From the NCBI GenBank assembly GCA_027452245.1, contig DAIDGW010000233.1, positions 1 to 36,844 of the forward strand: a stretch of DNA of 36,844 nucleotides, given 5' to 3'. This document shows, piece after piece, positions 17,323 through 25,063 of the stretch; position 1 is the stretch's first letter, and every line of letters starts with the position of its first letter. The stretch comes from Acidobacteriaceae bacterium. GTDB lineage: Bacteria > Acidobacteriota > Terriglobia > Terriglobales > Acidobacteriaceae. The position numbers were made by a program, and so were the translations under genes. Below the pieces are notes generated by a model. The model was not told the origin of the DNA and did not search any database. It saw nothing but the letters and a program-made list of their open reading frames with translations.

Positions 17323-18627
17323 TCACTTCATCGCGCCGTGCGTCAATTGATCCCGAAACGTTTTCCCGTTCTTCATCACGAACTGGACGTTCTCCAGGAT
17401 CTTGATATCCCGCAGCGGATCTCCATTCACCGCGATCACGTCCGCATAGGCGCCCGGGGCAATGGCCCCAATCTGACCTTCCATTTCGAGCAACTGCGCC
17501 GCACGCGAGGTGGCGGCCTGAATCGCCTCCATGGGAGGCATGCCGAAATCGACCATACGCCCGAATTCCTGCGCGATCGGTTCCGTCCACGGAATTCCCC
17601 CCATGTCCGTTCCGAACGCAATCTTTACACCGGCTTTCATCGCTTTCTGGAACGATTGCTCATGATCCGATGCTCGCAGCCGGTCACGCTTGCCGTCGGG
17701 AGTGTCTTCCGGGGCCCAGTCCGTGTAATAGACCGCCAGCGTCGGGACATACCACGTTCCCTGCCGCAGCATCTGCGCAATCGCGGCATCGTCGAGATCC
17801 AGTCCATGCTCGATCGTGTCGCAGCCGCCATCCAGTGCGCGATGCAACCCAATCCCGCCATACGCATGGCACGCCACCTTCTTCCCCCATCCGTGGGTTT
17901 CGTCCACGATGGCGTGCAGTTCTTCCACGGTCAAGGTCGGCTGCGAAACCAGTTCGCCATGTTTGCCCACCCATGAACGATGCGTCATGTAGACCTTGAT
18001 CCAGTCGGCGCCATGATCCAGTTGTTCCCGCGCCGCTTTCCGCGCTTCGACCGGACCGTCGATGATCTGCGCGCCCTTGGGCATATCGAGTTCCGGAGCA
18101 TAACCCTCGAGAGGATATCCGCCCGTCGTCGAGATCGCCCGCGTAGCCACAAACAGCCGCGGCCCCGGGATATATCCGCGCTCGATGGCCTCTTTGATCC
18201 CGATGTCGCCATAGCCGGCGCCCTCGGTCTCCACATCGCGCAACGTAGTGAATCCTTCCTCCAGTGCTCGTCGTGCCGAAACTGTTGCCCGTGCCGCGCG
18301 CAGCGCCAGCGGCGCGTACAAAATGTTGGCGTCATATCCGCCCTGCTTCGGATCCTCCCCTTGCAGAAAGATGTGCGTATGGCAGTCGATCAATCCGGGC
18401 AGAACCGTCGCTTTCGAAAGATCAATTGTCGCCGCGCCGGCCGGAATCTTTGCGGAAGCCGCGTCCGTTACGCTTTCAATCCGGTTGCCCCGGATCACGA
18501 TCACCTGGTTGTTTCGAGGAGTATTGGAAGTGCCGTCAATCAGCGTGCCGGCGCGAATAACCGTTACGTCTTGCGCGGCCAGTGAGCCAGCCAGAAAAAG
18601 CAGAAAACCGAGGCAGAAAGATTTCAT
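17323..18627 (-). CDS. Exported amidohydrolase-family protein, copy 2
   Basis: 434 residues; ATG 18627 follows TGGAG by six bases. The signal peptide is short and typical (MKSFCLGFLLFLAGSLAA|Q, cleavage near 18). Motifs: LPGLIDCHTHIFL (H83, H85), WIKVYMTHRS, KVACHAYGGIG, GCDTIEHGLDLDD and IAFGTDMGGIPW, with GAYADVIAVNGDPLRDI closing the small beta domain. It is a clear paralogue of the product of 15326-16639, sharing order and spacing of motifs, but the loops around GTDM and the HxH differ enough to suggest a different substrate. The family hydrolyses amide bonds with one or two metal ions. A RidA gene starts 52 bases upstream and probably heads the operon. Confidence 0.9.
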   Translation of the reverse strand: MKSFCLGFLLFLAGSLAAQDVTVIRAGTLIDGTSNTPRNNQVIVIRGNRIESVTDAASAKIPAGAATIDLSKATVLPGLIDCHTHIFLQGEDPKQGGYDANILYAPLALRAARATVSARRALEEGFTTLRDVETEGAGYGDIGIKEAIERGYIPGPRLFVATRAISTTGGYPLEGYAPELDMPKGAQIIDGPVEARKAAREQLDHGADWIKVYMTHRSWVGKHGELVSQPTLTVEELHAIVDETHGWGKKVACHAYGGIGLHRALDGGCDTIEHGLDLDDAAIAQMLRQGTWYVPTLAVYYTDWAPEDTPDGKRDRLRASDHEQSFQKAMKAGVKIAFGTDMGGIPWTEPIAQEFGRMVDFGMPPMEAIQAATSRAAQLLEMEGQIGAIAPGAYADVIAVNGDPLRDIKILENVQFVMKNGKTFRDQLTHGAMK

Positions 18628-18679
18628 GATGCGCTCCAGATTTGGACCGCGAGATTCTACACCCAGTCATGGCCGCGTG

Positions 18680-19069
18680 TTATTCCACCACAGCCTCGGC
18701 CTCGATCTCGACCAGCATCTCCGGAGAGATCAGAGCGCTCACCTGCACCATCGCGGTCGCCGGACGAATTTGCCCGAACACTTCGCCGTGCGCCTTGCCG
18801 ATCTTTTCCCACTCGCCGATGTTGACCACGTAGATGCGCGTGCGCACAACATCTTTCATCGTCGCTCCGGCTTTCTTCAGCGCCGACTCGATGTTTTTCA
18901 GCGTCTGCACGGTTTGCGCATACGGGTCGCCGATGCCCACGATCTTTCCATCCGGCCCGGTTGCGGTGGTTCCCGATACATGTACATAAGATCCAACTCG
19001 CACTGCCCGAGAGTAACCGACGATTGGCTCCCAAGTTGCCCCGCTTGAAATGTTCTGACGCTGCGCCAT
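18680..19069 (-). CDS. RidA family protein (enamine/imine deaminase-like)
   Basis: 129 residues from ATG 19069, which has AAAGGAG six bases upstream; longer frames to 19219 or 19244 are rejected for that reason. The chorismate-mutase-like trimer fold is recognisable: [51 protein letters not shown] and [20 protein letters not shown]. In RidA the arginine in the V.R..IYV strand binds the carboxylate of reactive enamines produced by pyridoxal-phosphate enzymes, speeding hydrolysis to ketoacids; that Arg is present. The DGK.VG.GD insertion is typical of the RidA-like Rid subfamilies rather than archetypal E. coli RidA. It appears to be the first gene of a minus-strand operon with two amidohydrolases and DoxX. 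Confidence 0.9.
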   Translation of the reverse strand: MAQRQNISSGATWEPIVGYSRAVRVGSYVHVSGTTATGPDGKIVGIGDPYAQTVQTLKNIESALKKAGATMKDVVRTRIYVVNIGEWEKIGKAHGEVFGQIRPATAMVQVSALISPEMLVEIEAEAVVE

Positions 19070-19380
19070 TAGCCGCTCCTTTGAGTGGCGCCATTCTACT
19101 GCGCCGCAAGTAAGCCCGTACTCGCATTTCCCCCATGCCTTTCGGAACCACAGAGTATGCGTGATTTTGCAACGCTGTAGCGGCTTGGCAGCCACTTTCG
19201 CAGAGTGCCAACGAATCACAGTGGAACAACTCGCCGTGATTCACGCCTCGTCTAACTAATTAGCGAAACGAATCGTGACCATAAACAAAAGTCACTTGAC
19301 GCTTCGCGCAAAGGTGATGTAACTACTCACGCAACACATTTGCAATGCCGCGTGAGGAGAGGCATTGGGGGGCCCATCAC
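19070..19380. other. Divergent intergenic region between the RidA gene and an unknown gene
   Basis: About 310 bases. Reading frames across it lack ribosome sites. It holds an AT-rich stretch with the palindrome CTAATTAG (19254-19261) and a possible plus-strand promoter, TTGACG (19296-19301) with TAACTA (19320-19325) at 18-base spacing; the -10 is poor. The RidA ribosome site is at its left edge. Confidence 0.4.
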
Positions 19381-19932
19381 ATGATTCCGGAATCGCATCC
19401 GCTGCAGCAGTTGTTCCAGCAACTGGTTGGACAGCATTACGCCGAGGAAATCGGGATTCGTGATCCGCAGGTCATCGAATACGTTTCCAACCTGCTCTCC
19501 GAATTCTGCGATGCCGATCAGCTGTTCAAAGTTCGGAATGCTTCCAACCGTCCGTTGAGCGATGTGGGCGAAATGCTGATGGAATCCGACCCCGTCTACG
19601 GGCCGGCTCCTTCGTTCGATCGCGAGCGCCAGGTACGCAAGCACATCGGCGACTACACTTTGTTCTTCACCGGGATGTTCCCGGAAAGCATCAATCACCT
19701 TCGTCTGCGTCGGGAACGCCTGGAAAATTTCGTCGACTGGATGAAGGCTGGCAAAGAGAGCTACTACATCGTTTCCAAGTTCGAGCACTTTGAATACGCC
19801 AAGGTCGCCCCGCTGTTTGCCAGCCTCTCCGACAATTTCGAAGGCTGCGTCTACGGCCTGAATATGGTCAAGAACGATTTGCAAGAGATGCAGCATCCCA
19901 TCGTTCGCCGCACCGACGAATTGATTATGTAA
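19381..19932 (+). CDS. Conserved-looking protein of unknown function
   Basis: 183 residues from ATG 19381, preceded by a G-run seven bases away; ATG 19345 is in frame but has no ribosome site. No family recognised. The protein is soluble, acidic and probably helical, with HPLQQLFQQLVGQHYAEEIG at the start and a His/Tyr/Phe-rich centre, IGDYTLFFTGMFPESINHLR. Then come ESYYIVSKFEHFEYAKVAPL and HPIVRRTDELIM at the end. The high codon-position bias and codon use match the neighbours, so it is a real gene. The conserved aromatic/His residues could line a cofactor or metal pocket, but nothing in the sequence proves it. It converges with the next small gene. Confidence 0.75.
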   Translation: MIPESHPLQQLFQQLVGQHYAEEIGIRDPQVIEYVSNLLSEFCDADQLFKVRNASNRPLSDVGEMLMESDPVYGPAPSFDRERQVRKHIGDYTLFFTGMFPESINHLRLRRERLENFVDWMKAGKESYYIVSKFEHFEYAKVAPLFASLSDNFEGCVYGLNMVKNDLQEMQHPIVRRTDELIM

Positions 19933-19954
19933 GGGATGTTCTACGAAGTATGTT

Positions 19955-20347
19955 TTAGTCGTGAATCGCTTGCGCCGGGCGCGCAGGGCTCAGCGGTGAA
20001 GAATAGTCGCGAATGTTGCGTATCGGCGAAGTGATAATCGGCTGGGAGTAATTCGGATGCCGGAACTCCAGGTGCATGCCGCGTCCCACGAACTGCATCT
20101 TCAGCATCGACCCGCCCCAGCTGGAGCCCGCAATTGCCACCTGCACCGGGACCGGACAGAACTCCGGATGCCCCGACAGCAGCGCCTCGCTTCCGCCCAG
20201 CATGACCGCTGTATAGCGGTGGTGCATGGTGTCGATCTCGAGCACCGTCTGCGGAGGCAGATCTTTCAGGAATACGCCGCCCTCGATCTCCGACTCAATA
20301 ATGCTGCGATTCACTTCGTCGCTCAAGTTGGGATGTGGCATGAACAT
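19955..20347 (-). CDS. Small beta-rich protein of unknown function
   Basis: 130 residues; ATG 20347 has GGGGA seven bases upstream. No signal peptide and no membrane helix. The sequence alternates short strands (QTVLEIDTMHHRYTAVMLGG, PVQVAIAGSSWGGSMLKMQF, GRGMHLEFRH) with glycine turns and looks like an all-beta fold; the end is a Pro/Ser/Arg tail. I do not recognise a family. It converges with 19381-19932 (22 bases between stops) and lies upstream, on the same strand and in a separate unit, of nothing obvious. It might be a PilZ-like or OB-like small barrel, which structure prediction could settle. Confidence 0.65.
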   Translation of the reverse strand: MFMPHPNLSDEVNRSIIESEIEGGVFLKDLPPQTVLEIDTMHHRYTAVMLGGSEALLSGHPEFCPVPVQVAIAGSSWGGSMLKMQFVGRGMHLEFRHPNYSQPIITSPIRNIRDYSSPLSPARPAQAIHD

Positions 20348-20558
20348 GGGAGTTTCCCCGGATTCCGCGATTCGACGAAGTGACAGTTAGAGCTCAGAAT
20401 CCTTCCAGAAGTTTACTGCAAACGCCCGGGTTCGTCAGCTTTCCCCCTTGGTCCGCTCTCAAGGAAGGCCATTTTGGCTCTTTCTGGGGATCGCCACCCT
20501 TCCCGGTTTGGTTAAGCCAGATCGGCGCCCCGCAGGGACGCCCGAACTGGGTATTCCC

Positions 20559-21290
20559 TCAGTCCGAACTATCGCTCTCCGCGGCGGCCAAGCGCTCTTT
20601 GGCTCCCGGGAAATTCCTTTCCATGTGGTCGTCCAACCACCGTTCCAGTTGTTCCTGAGTGGGCTGAGGGACGTGATGAAACCGCAATCCCGCTCGCCCG
20701 CTGCTATCGATCCATGCCGTTTCGGCCGCCAGTTCGAGAGGCGCACTCGTGTCCGGCAGACGGAATTTCACCGCCAGCATCGCCGACTTTGGCAGTGCCT
20801 TTTGAATCTTGATCGCCATCCCACCTTCGCTGATGTCGGTGCACTGCGCCTCGAAATTGTTTTGCTCATGCGCGAGCTGGACTGGCATTTCAACCGGTTG
20901 GCGGAAATAGCGACGCCGTTCGCGCAACATGAAATTGAAGGCGGCATTGAAACAGCGCGAAGCATTCAGTGCGCTGATCGGTTTCTGCAAGACGAAATTC
21001 GCCCCCATCCCGAAAGCTTCCTGGGTTGTGGTTTGTTTTCCGTTCAAAACCGCGAAGGCAACCGAGTACTTGTTGCTGGGAGTCTTGCGCAGATCCTGCA
21101 GGATCTGCAGCCCGCCCTTCAGATCGTCGCAATCCACCACCACGCCGTCGAATTTCTCGGACACCAGAATTTTCGTGGCCGCCGCCGCTTCCTGGCAGAC
21201 CCTCACGTCAATGGTCAATTTCTCCAGCGTGGGGCGAATGATCCGCACTAGGTTAAGGTCCCGGCTAAGGACGAGGGAGTCCAGCGTCAT
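20559..21290 (-). CDS. Receiver-like plus PilZ domain protein (c-di-GMP effector)
   Basis: 243 residues from ATG 21290. The N-terminal part (about 1-118) resembles a response-regulator receiver: VLSRDLNLVRIIRPTLEK, Asp53 in FDGVVVDCDDLKGG, and Lys103 in GANFVLQKPISAL, though the Thr/Ser switch position reads AVLNG and the N-terminal acidic pair is reduced to one Asp. The C-terminal part (about 122-225) is a PilZ domain with RRYFR (R126...R130, the RxxxR motif) and DISEGG (D152, S154, G157, the DxSxxG motif). Both c-di-GMP contact motifs are intact, so it should bind c-di-GMP. It carries no output domain. A -10 box exactly six bases before the ATG suggests a leaderless mRNA. The 7TM-GGDEF-HD-GYP enzyme 5 kb away is a possible source of its ligand. 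Confidence 0.85.
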   Translation of the reverse strand: MTLDSLVLSRDLNLVRIIRPTLEKLTIDVRVCQEAAAATKILVSEKFDGVVVDCDDLKGGLQILQDLRKTPSNKYSVAFAVLNGKQTTTQEAFGMGANFVLQKPISALNASRCFNAAFNFMLRERRRYFRQPVEMPVQLAHEQNNFEAQCTDISEGGMAIKIQKALPKSAMLAVKFRLPDTSAPLELAAETAWIDSSGRAGLRFHHVPQPTQEQLERWLDDHMERNFPGAKERLAAAESDSSD

Positions 21291-21296
21291 GCCAAA

Positions 21297-21302
21297 ATTG
21301 TA
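21297..21302 (-). promoter_or_regulatory. -10 box suggesting a leaderless mRNA for the receiver-PilZ gene
   Basis: On the minus strand TACAAT (21302-21297) is followed by TTTGGC and then the ATG at 21290, the same TACAAT-N6-start geometry as at phoB. TTTTGT lies 17 bases upstream as a possible -35. No Shine-Dalgarno precedes this ATG, which fits leaderless initiation. Confidence 0.45.
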
Positions 21303-21399
21303 AAATCCATCTTCGTTGGACAAAAGTTACGAAAGGCAGGGGCTCTCCTTTTTTCGCTTTGCCCTGAAGAACGTCCCGTCTCATCGTCCGTCACTTTGT

Positions 21400-21915
21400 A
21401 TGACTCTCGCATACCTATCTCTGGGTTCGAATCTCGGAAATCGCGATGCTCGTCTGGCGGACGCCATCGGCCGCCTGGCAACGGCGGGGACAGTCGTCGC
21501 CCTGTCATCGGCCTATGAAACTGAACCCATGGAAGTCATCGACCAACCATGGTTTCTGAATTGCTCCGTTGCCCTTGAGACCTCTCTCGATCCCGAAACT
21601 TTGATGCAACAACTGCTCCAGATCGAGCAGGCCATGGGCCGCCGCCGCACGCAACCCAGGGGCCCACGCATCATCGATCTCGACATCCTCCTCTTCGCAG
21701 ATCTCGTGCGGTCCACGCCCGATCTCACCATCCCACATCCCGCCATGCATCAGCGTCGCTTCGTCCTCGAACCCTTGGCGGAAATCGCCCCTGACATCAT
21801 GCACCCGCTGCTGCGTCGCACCGTCAAACAATTGTTAGAGGATCTGCCGCCGGGCCAGATTGTCCGCCGGGTACGCAGAGCGGCACCGACTACGGAAGAG
21901 AGCGGCACCGACTAG
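21400..21915 (+). CDS. folK: 2-amino-4-hydroxy-6-hydroxymethyldihydropteridine pyrophosphokinase
   Basis: 171 residues from ATG 21400; the frame is open to 21316, but the family starts at MTLAYLSLGSNLGNR. FolK transfers pyrophosphate from ATP to 6-hydroxymethyl-dihydropterin in folate synthesis. Conserved blocks: YLSLGSNLGNRDARL, SSAYETEPMEV, WFLNCSVALETSL, QIEQAMGRRRTQPRGPRIIDLDILLF (substrate and Mg binding; two Asp in DLDIL) and IPHPAMHQRRFVLEPLAEIAPD. The last 12 residues come from a 22-base tandem duplication that also supplies the stop codon. The TAG stop lies on the palindrome CTAG, which is at the same time the stop of the convergent gene. No strong ribosome site precedes the start. 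Confidence 0.93.
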   Translation: MTLAYLSLGSNLGNRDARLADAIGRLATAGTVVALSSAYETEPMEVIDQPWFLNCSVALETSLDPETLMQQLLQIEQAMGRRRTQPRGPRIIDLDILLFADLVRSTPDLTIPHPAMHQRRFVLEPLAEIAPDIMHPLLRRTVKQLLEDLPPGQIVRRVRRAAPTTEESGTD

Positions 21916-21920
21916 GGAAG
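21877..21920. repeat. 22-bp tandem duplication at the folK 3' end
   Basis: Bases 21877-21898 and 21899-21920 are adjacent direct copies that agree at 21 of 22 positions (C at 21893 against G at 21915). Both contain GCGGCACCGACTA. Because 22 is not a multiple of three, the second copy is read in another frame and gives folK its present stop; a single copy would end at a TGA shortly after. Confidence 0.85.
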
Positions 21921-22565
21921 GATGATGCGGCTTCCAGCTTCCTCCGGGGAAACCACCGCTGCTTCGGCTGGGAATTGTGCAAACAGAAAGTCCACGAACG
22001 CTCTCGATTTCGCACGCCCCGAAGTTCGCCCATACCCCAACCGCAACAGGAAGACCAGCGCCTTCAGCACTTCGGAATCCCGCAGGCTCGAATATCCCAC
22101 GTGCTTCTTTTCGGCCTCGCGATATTCTTTCACCATGGTTTCCAGTTCCCCCACGACTCGCTGATGCGATGTGCTCGTGAGCGCCTGCTCATAAACCAGA
22201 CCCGACTCCACCAGCCGCTGATAACTGCTGGCCTGCGCCGAGACTCCCGCCAGCAGGTCGCGATCATTGATGCCATGGTCGGCCCGCGCCGCCTTCGCCA
22301 GTGCGTAGCTCAATCCCATCAGCAGATGTTCATGCTCGTACATGAAGCGGTCCGAGACTTCGACTGACAAGAACAGCGCCGCCGGATCGATCTGGTCCAG
22401 CGGACGCGCCTTTTCGTGCTCCCGCGCCTGCTGGAGATAGGGGCACTCGCTCGGACAATCCAGCGTGATCTCACGCTGCTCTCCGCAACATTGCGGGCAG
22501 ATGCGCCCGTGCACCGCCGGACAGAAACGCTTCTCTTTTCGGGTGTTGCAGATCGCACAACTCAC
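21912..22565 (-). CDS. Cysteine-rich (zinc-ribbon-like) protein of unknown function
   Basis: 217 residues from GTG 22565, with GGAGA six bases upstream. The first 45 residues carry eight cysteines (C3, C6, C15, C23, C26, C27, C37, C41) in the pattern CxxC...CPxxCC...CPxxC, suggesting two zinc sites. The remainder is helical and soluble: SDRFMYEHEHLLMGLSYALA, GINDRDLLAGVSAQASSYQR, ELETMVKEYREAEKKHVGYS, then an Arg-rich stretch and VDFLFAQFPAEAA. I do not recognise the family. The zinc module suggests binding to nucleic acid or protein. Its stop overlaps that of folK on the strand-symmetric CTAG. Confidence 0.8.
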   Translation of the reverse strand: MSCAICNTRKEKRFCPAVHGRICPQCCGEQREITLDCPSECPYLQQAREHEKARPLDQIDPAALFLSVEVSDRFMYEHEHLLMGLSYALAKAARADHGINDRDLLAGVSAQASSYQRLVESGLVYEQALTSTSHQRVVGELETMVKEYREAEKKHVGYSSLRDSEVLKALVFLLRLGYGRTSGRAKSRAFVDFLFAQFPAEAAVVSPEEAGSRIILP

Positions 22566-22695
22566 GTGTATTCTCCGTCCCCTCAGTTCATTATGGCATC
22601 TGCCCCGTACTGTTTGCTCGACGGAGGCGAACCCAGATAATGACTTGCATCCTTAGCCTGGCATAGGCACGCTGGCAAGATCGGAGACCCTCGCC

Positions 22696-22935
22696 ATGCT
22701 CAACCACCATGAATTCCGCATCGCACGCGTGCAGAAGAGTCTGCGCTGGTTCGAAGAGGATATCCCTCTGCTCAACATGCGCGTGAAGGAGCTGTCGGCC
22801 GAGCGGCAAGCCTCCGCCCGGCGCTTCGCCGAGGCAGTGCTTTTGCAAGGCCGCGCGGAACTGGAAAAATTGCTTCAGGAATGCCCGAACGACAATCCGC
22901 ACGACGACGACATTCCCTGCGAACCCGCCGACTAA
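22696..22935 (+). CDS. Small helical protein of unknown function
   Basis: 79 residues; ATG 22696 has GGAGA eight bases upstream. Residues 5-65 are an almost continuous charged helix (EFRIARVQKSLRWFEEDIPL, VKELSAERQASARRFAEAVL, GRAELEKLLQEC) and the tail is Asp/Pro-rich with a single Cys. It could form a short coiled coil. An overlapping minus-strand frame has no ribosome site and poorer composition, so I take the plus strand as coding. It converges with lpxC, 37 bases from its stop, and is divergent from the zinc-ribbon gene, 130 bases away. Function unknown. Confidence 0.6.
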   Translation: MLNHHEFRIARVQKSLRWFEEDIPLLNMRVKELSAERQASARRFAEAVLLQGRAELEKLLQECPNDNPHDDDIPCEPAD

Positions 22936-22972
22936 TTATTGGGGATCAATCTGGAATTTCAGAGCAGGTTGA

Positions 22973-23884
22973 CTAAGCGAACGATCCGGCGGCCGCCTGC
23001 ATACTCGGAACCCGCTCGTCCGATTCTTCTTCTGCCGACAGCGTAACTTCCTCCCACAGCGTCTTGTCACGCAGGATGCGCGAGACCAGGGCGGTGTGCA
23101 TGGCATGTCCCGCACGATCGGCCACGACTTTGCCTAGGATCTGTTTTCCCAGCAGCGCCAGGTCGCCCACCAGATCGAGCACCTTGTGCCGCACAAACTC
23201 GTCGGCGAAGCGCAAGGGGCCGTTCTCGATGCCGTCCCGCGTCAACACAATGCAATTCTCGCTTGAAGCTCCGCGGATCAGCCCCATATTCCGCATCTTT
23301 TGCTCGTCTTCGCGCGCCCCAAACGTCCGCGCTGCGGCAATGTGCCGCAGATAGCTGCCGTTCGACAGCGCTACTTCAAATGTCTCTTTGCCGATCAACG
23401 GGTGCGGAAAGTCGATCGCGTAAGAAACCGAATACGCGTCAGCGGGATAGACTCCGATGAACTTATTGCCCTCGCGCAGCTCCAGTTCCCGCAGCATCCT
23501 CAGATATTTCCGCCGCCGTCGCTGCTTCCGGATTCCCACCTTCTGAATCATCTCCACGAACGGACGTGCGCTGCCGTCCAGGATCGGCAACTCCAGGTTG
23601 TCAAGTTCAACAATCGCGTTGTCAATCCCCATACCGATGAACGCTGAGAGAACGTGCTCTGTTGTAGAAATCAACACGCCCTTCTTCATCAGGCTAGTCG
23701 CGTAGCTGACACGGGCCACGTTGCGGCTGACAGCCTCGATCTCGAAGCCATCCAGATCGGTTCTGCGGAAGATGATGCCCGTCCCGGCGGCCGCCGGGAG
23801 AATTCGCATCGCCACTGGCGCGCCGCTGTGAAGACCGACCCCAGAACACCCAACGGCTGAGCGGATTGTTTGCTCGTGTGTCAA
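22973..23884 (-). CDS. lpxC: UDP-3-O-acyl-N-acetylglucosamine deacetylase
   Basis: 303 residues, full length (about 305 in E. coli). It catalyses the committed step of lipid A synthesis, a zinc-dependent deacetylation. Zinc and catalytic residues are in place: H77 in STTEHVLSAFIGMGIDNA, H232 and D236 in HKVLDLVGDLALLG, and H259 in AGHAMHTAL. Other blocks are GLHSG near the N-terminus and IAAARTFGARED. The start is a TTG at 23884 without clear ribosome site; no ATG fits the family's N-terminus. The gene stands alone rather than in the mur-fts cluster where it lies in Proteobacteria. Its presence shows an LPS-bearing outer membrane. Confidence 0.95.
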   Translation of the reverse strand: MTHEQTIRSAVGCSGVGLHSGAPVAMRILPAAAGTGIIFRRTDLDGFEIEAVSRNVARVSYATSLMKKGVLISTTEHVLSAFIGMGIDNAIVELDNLELPILDGSARPFVEMIQKVGIRKQRRRRKYLRMLRELELREGNKFIGVYPADAYSVSYAIDFPHPLIGKETFEVALSNGSYLRHIAAARTFGAREDEQKMRNMGLIRGASSENCIVLTRDGIENGPLRFADEFVRHKVLDLVGDLALLGKQILGKVVADRAGHAMHTALVSRILRDKTLWEEVTLSAEEESDERVPSMQAAAGSFA

Positions 23885-24077
23885 ACAGTCTGTTTGGGTT
23901 TTACCGTAACCGTTAGCCTACCAGTCCTTTGCCGGGGCCGTGTGTGGCAAAATAGCCACAATGTCCCTCTTGGCAGACTTCCGAACCCGACTCGATACCG
24001 GAGTGCTTGCAATGCAATATATTGAAAATAAAGCACTTAAATCTGGAACCAGAGAGAGCCGCCAAGGTGTGGTGATC

Positions 24078-24944
24078 CTAGTGCTTGCGTTCCGGTTTAT
24101 TGGGATCATATCCAGAGGTTGGATCGAACATCGCCTCGTCTAATCCCTTGTTGTACGCCACGGTGTTCAAAAATCTCTGCGCCGCCATGTCGCCGTTGAA
24201 TAACCGGGTGAAGTTGAATGGGGTCATCACGTTCTGCACCGGCCGATAGTCGTCGTAGATCTCTTCTTCCACATTTTTTTGTCGATCCACCGGATCACGC
24301 CACCAGAAGCTCTTCTCGACCGGCAGATAGGTCTCCGAATCCAGAAAAAGCTTCACGCTCTCATTCTGGGCATTGATCAACTCGATCTGGTAGGCCGTGT
24401 GTTCCGCCGCCGATGCATATCCCTCATAGAACAGCGCCACTTTCGGATCGTTCACCCACTTCCTCAGGATCGTCGATAGCGAAAACTTCCGCCGTCGCAG
24501 GTACCCGTCCAAGTCTTCTTTCTTGATCGCATGCGGCCCCTTATACGTGATCTCCGTTCCCGTATCTCCCACATACAATTCCGAGACGTCCCGCTGTTCG
24601 GTGAGTTCAATCCGCTCCTTGTCGGGATATTCCACAAAACGCCAGAACAAAATGCCGTTGCTGGTGGCAGTGCCATGATGAAAGCTGTATCCCCGTCCCG
24701 TCTCCGCGATGTCATGGATGCCCAAATATGCCTGCCCGCCGAGCGCATGGATTGCCTTCAGCAGGTAGCTCTTGGCCTTTTCCTGATCAGCCTGGTCGGC
24801 CTGCAATCCGCTGTTTGTATTCTGTACCGCAGAAGACTGGCTGGCCGGCGTACTCGCTTCCCCGGCAGCGCCCGCCTGCGCCCACAGCGGCACACACGCC
24901 AATAGGCATGTCCCCAAAAAAATTGTCGGAAGTTTCAGTGTCAT
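24078..24944 (-). CDS. Exported LolA-like / outer-membrane lipoprotein-sorting-like protein
   Basis: 288 residues from ATG 24944. A clear signal peptide (hydrophobic 6-20, cleavage near WAQA|GAAG) is followed by a 35-residue Ser/Gln/Ala-rich linker. The rest looks like the LolA/LolB-like half-barrel: KSYLLKAIHALGGQAYLGIH, repeated strand pairs such as ERIELTEQRDVSELYVGD, KLFLDSETYLPVEKSFWWR and YDDYRPVQNVMTPFNFTRLF (the usual Y..V.G...P motif seen as YRPVQNVMTPF). Such proteins carry or bind lipids in the periplasm, but the sequence does not prove that here. It stands alone on the minus strand, downstream of a divergent-free gap of about 130 bases to the lpxC side. Confidence 0.75.
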   Translation of the reverse strand: MTLKLPTIFLGTCLLACVPLWAQAGAAGEASTPASQSSAVQNTNSGLQADQADQEKAKSYLLKAIHALGGQAYLGIHDIAETGRGYSFHHGTATSNGILFWRFVEYPDKERIELTEQRDVSELYVGDTGTEITYKGPHAIKKEDLDGYLRRRKFSLSTILRKWVNDPKVALFYEGYASAAEHTAYQIELINAQNESVKLFLDSETYLPVEKSFWWRDPVDRQKNVEEEIYDDYRPVQNVMTPFNFTRLFNGDMAAQRFLNTVAYNKGLDEAMFDPTSGYDPNKPERKH

Positions 24945-25063
24945 TCAGAACGAAGGATAACTCGCCGCGAAAGCAGCCACTCGATTACGGCTTGCCAGCC
25001 GGAACTCTTAACTCTACCTTACTTGGATGCGGAAAACGGCGATCTGAGCGTCGTTTTAAAACA

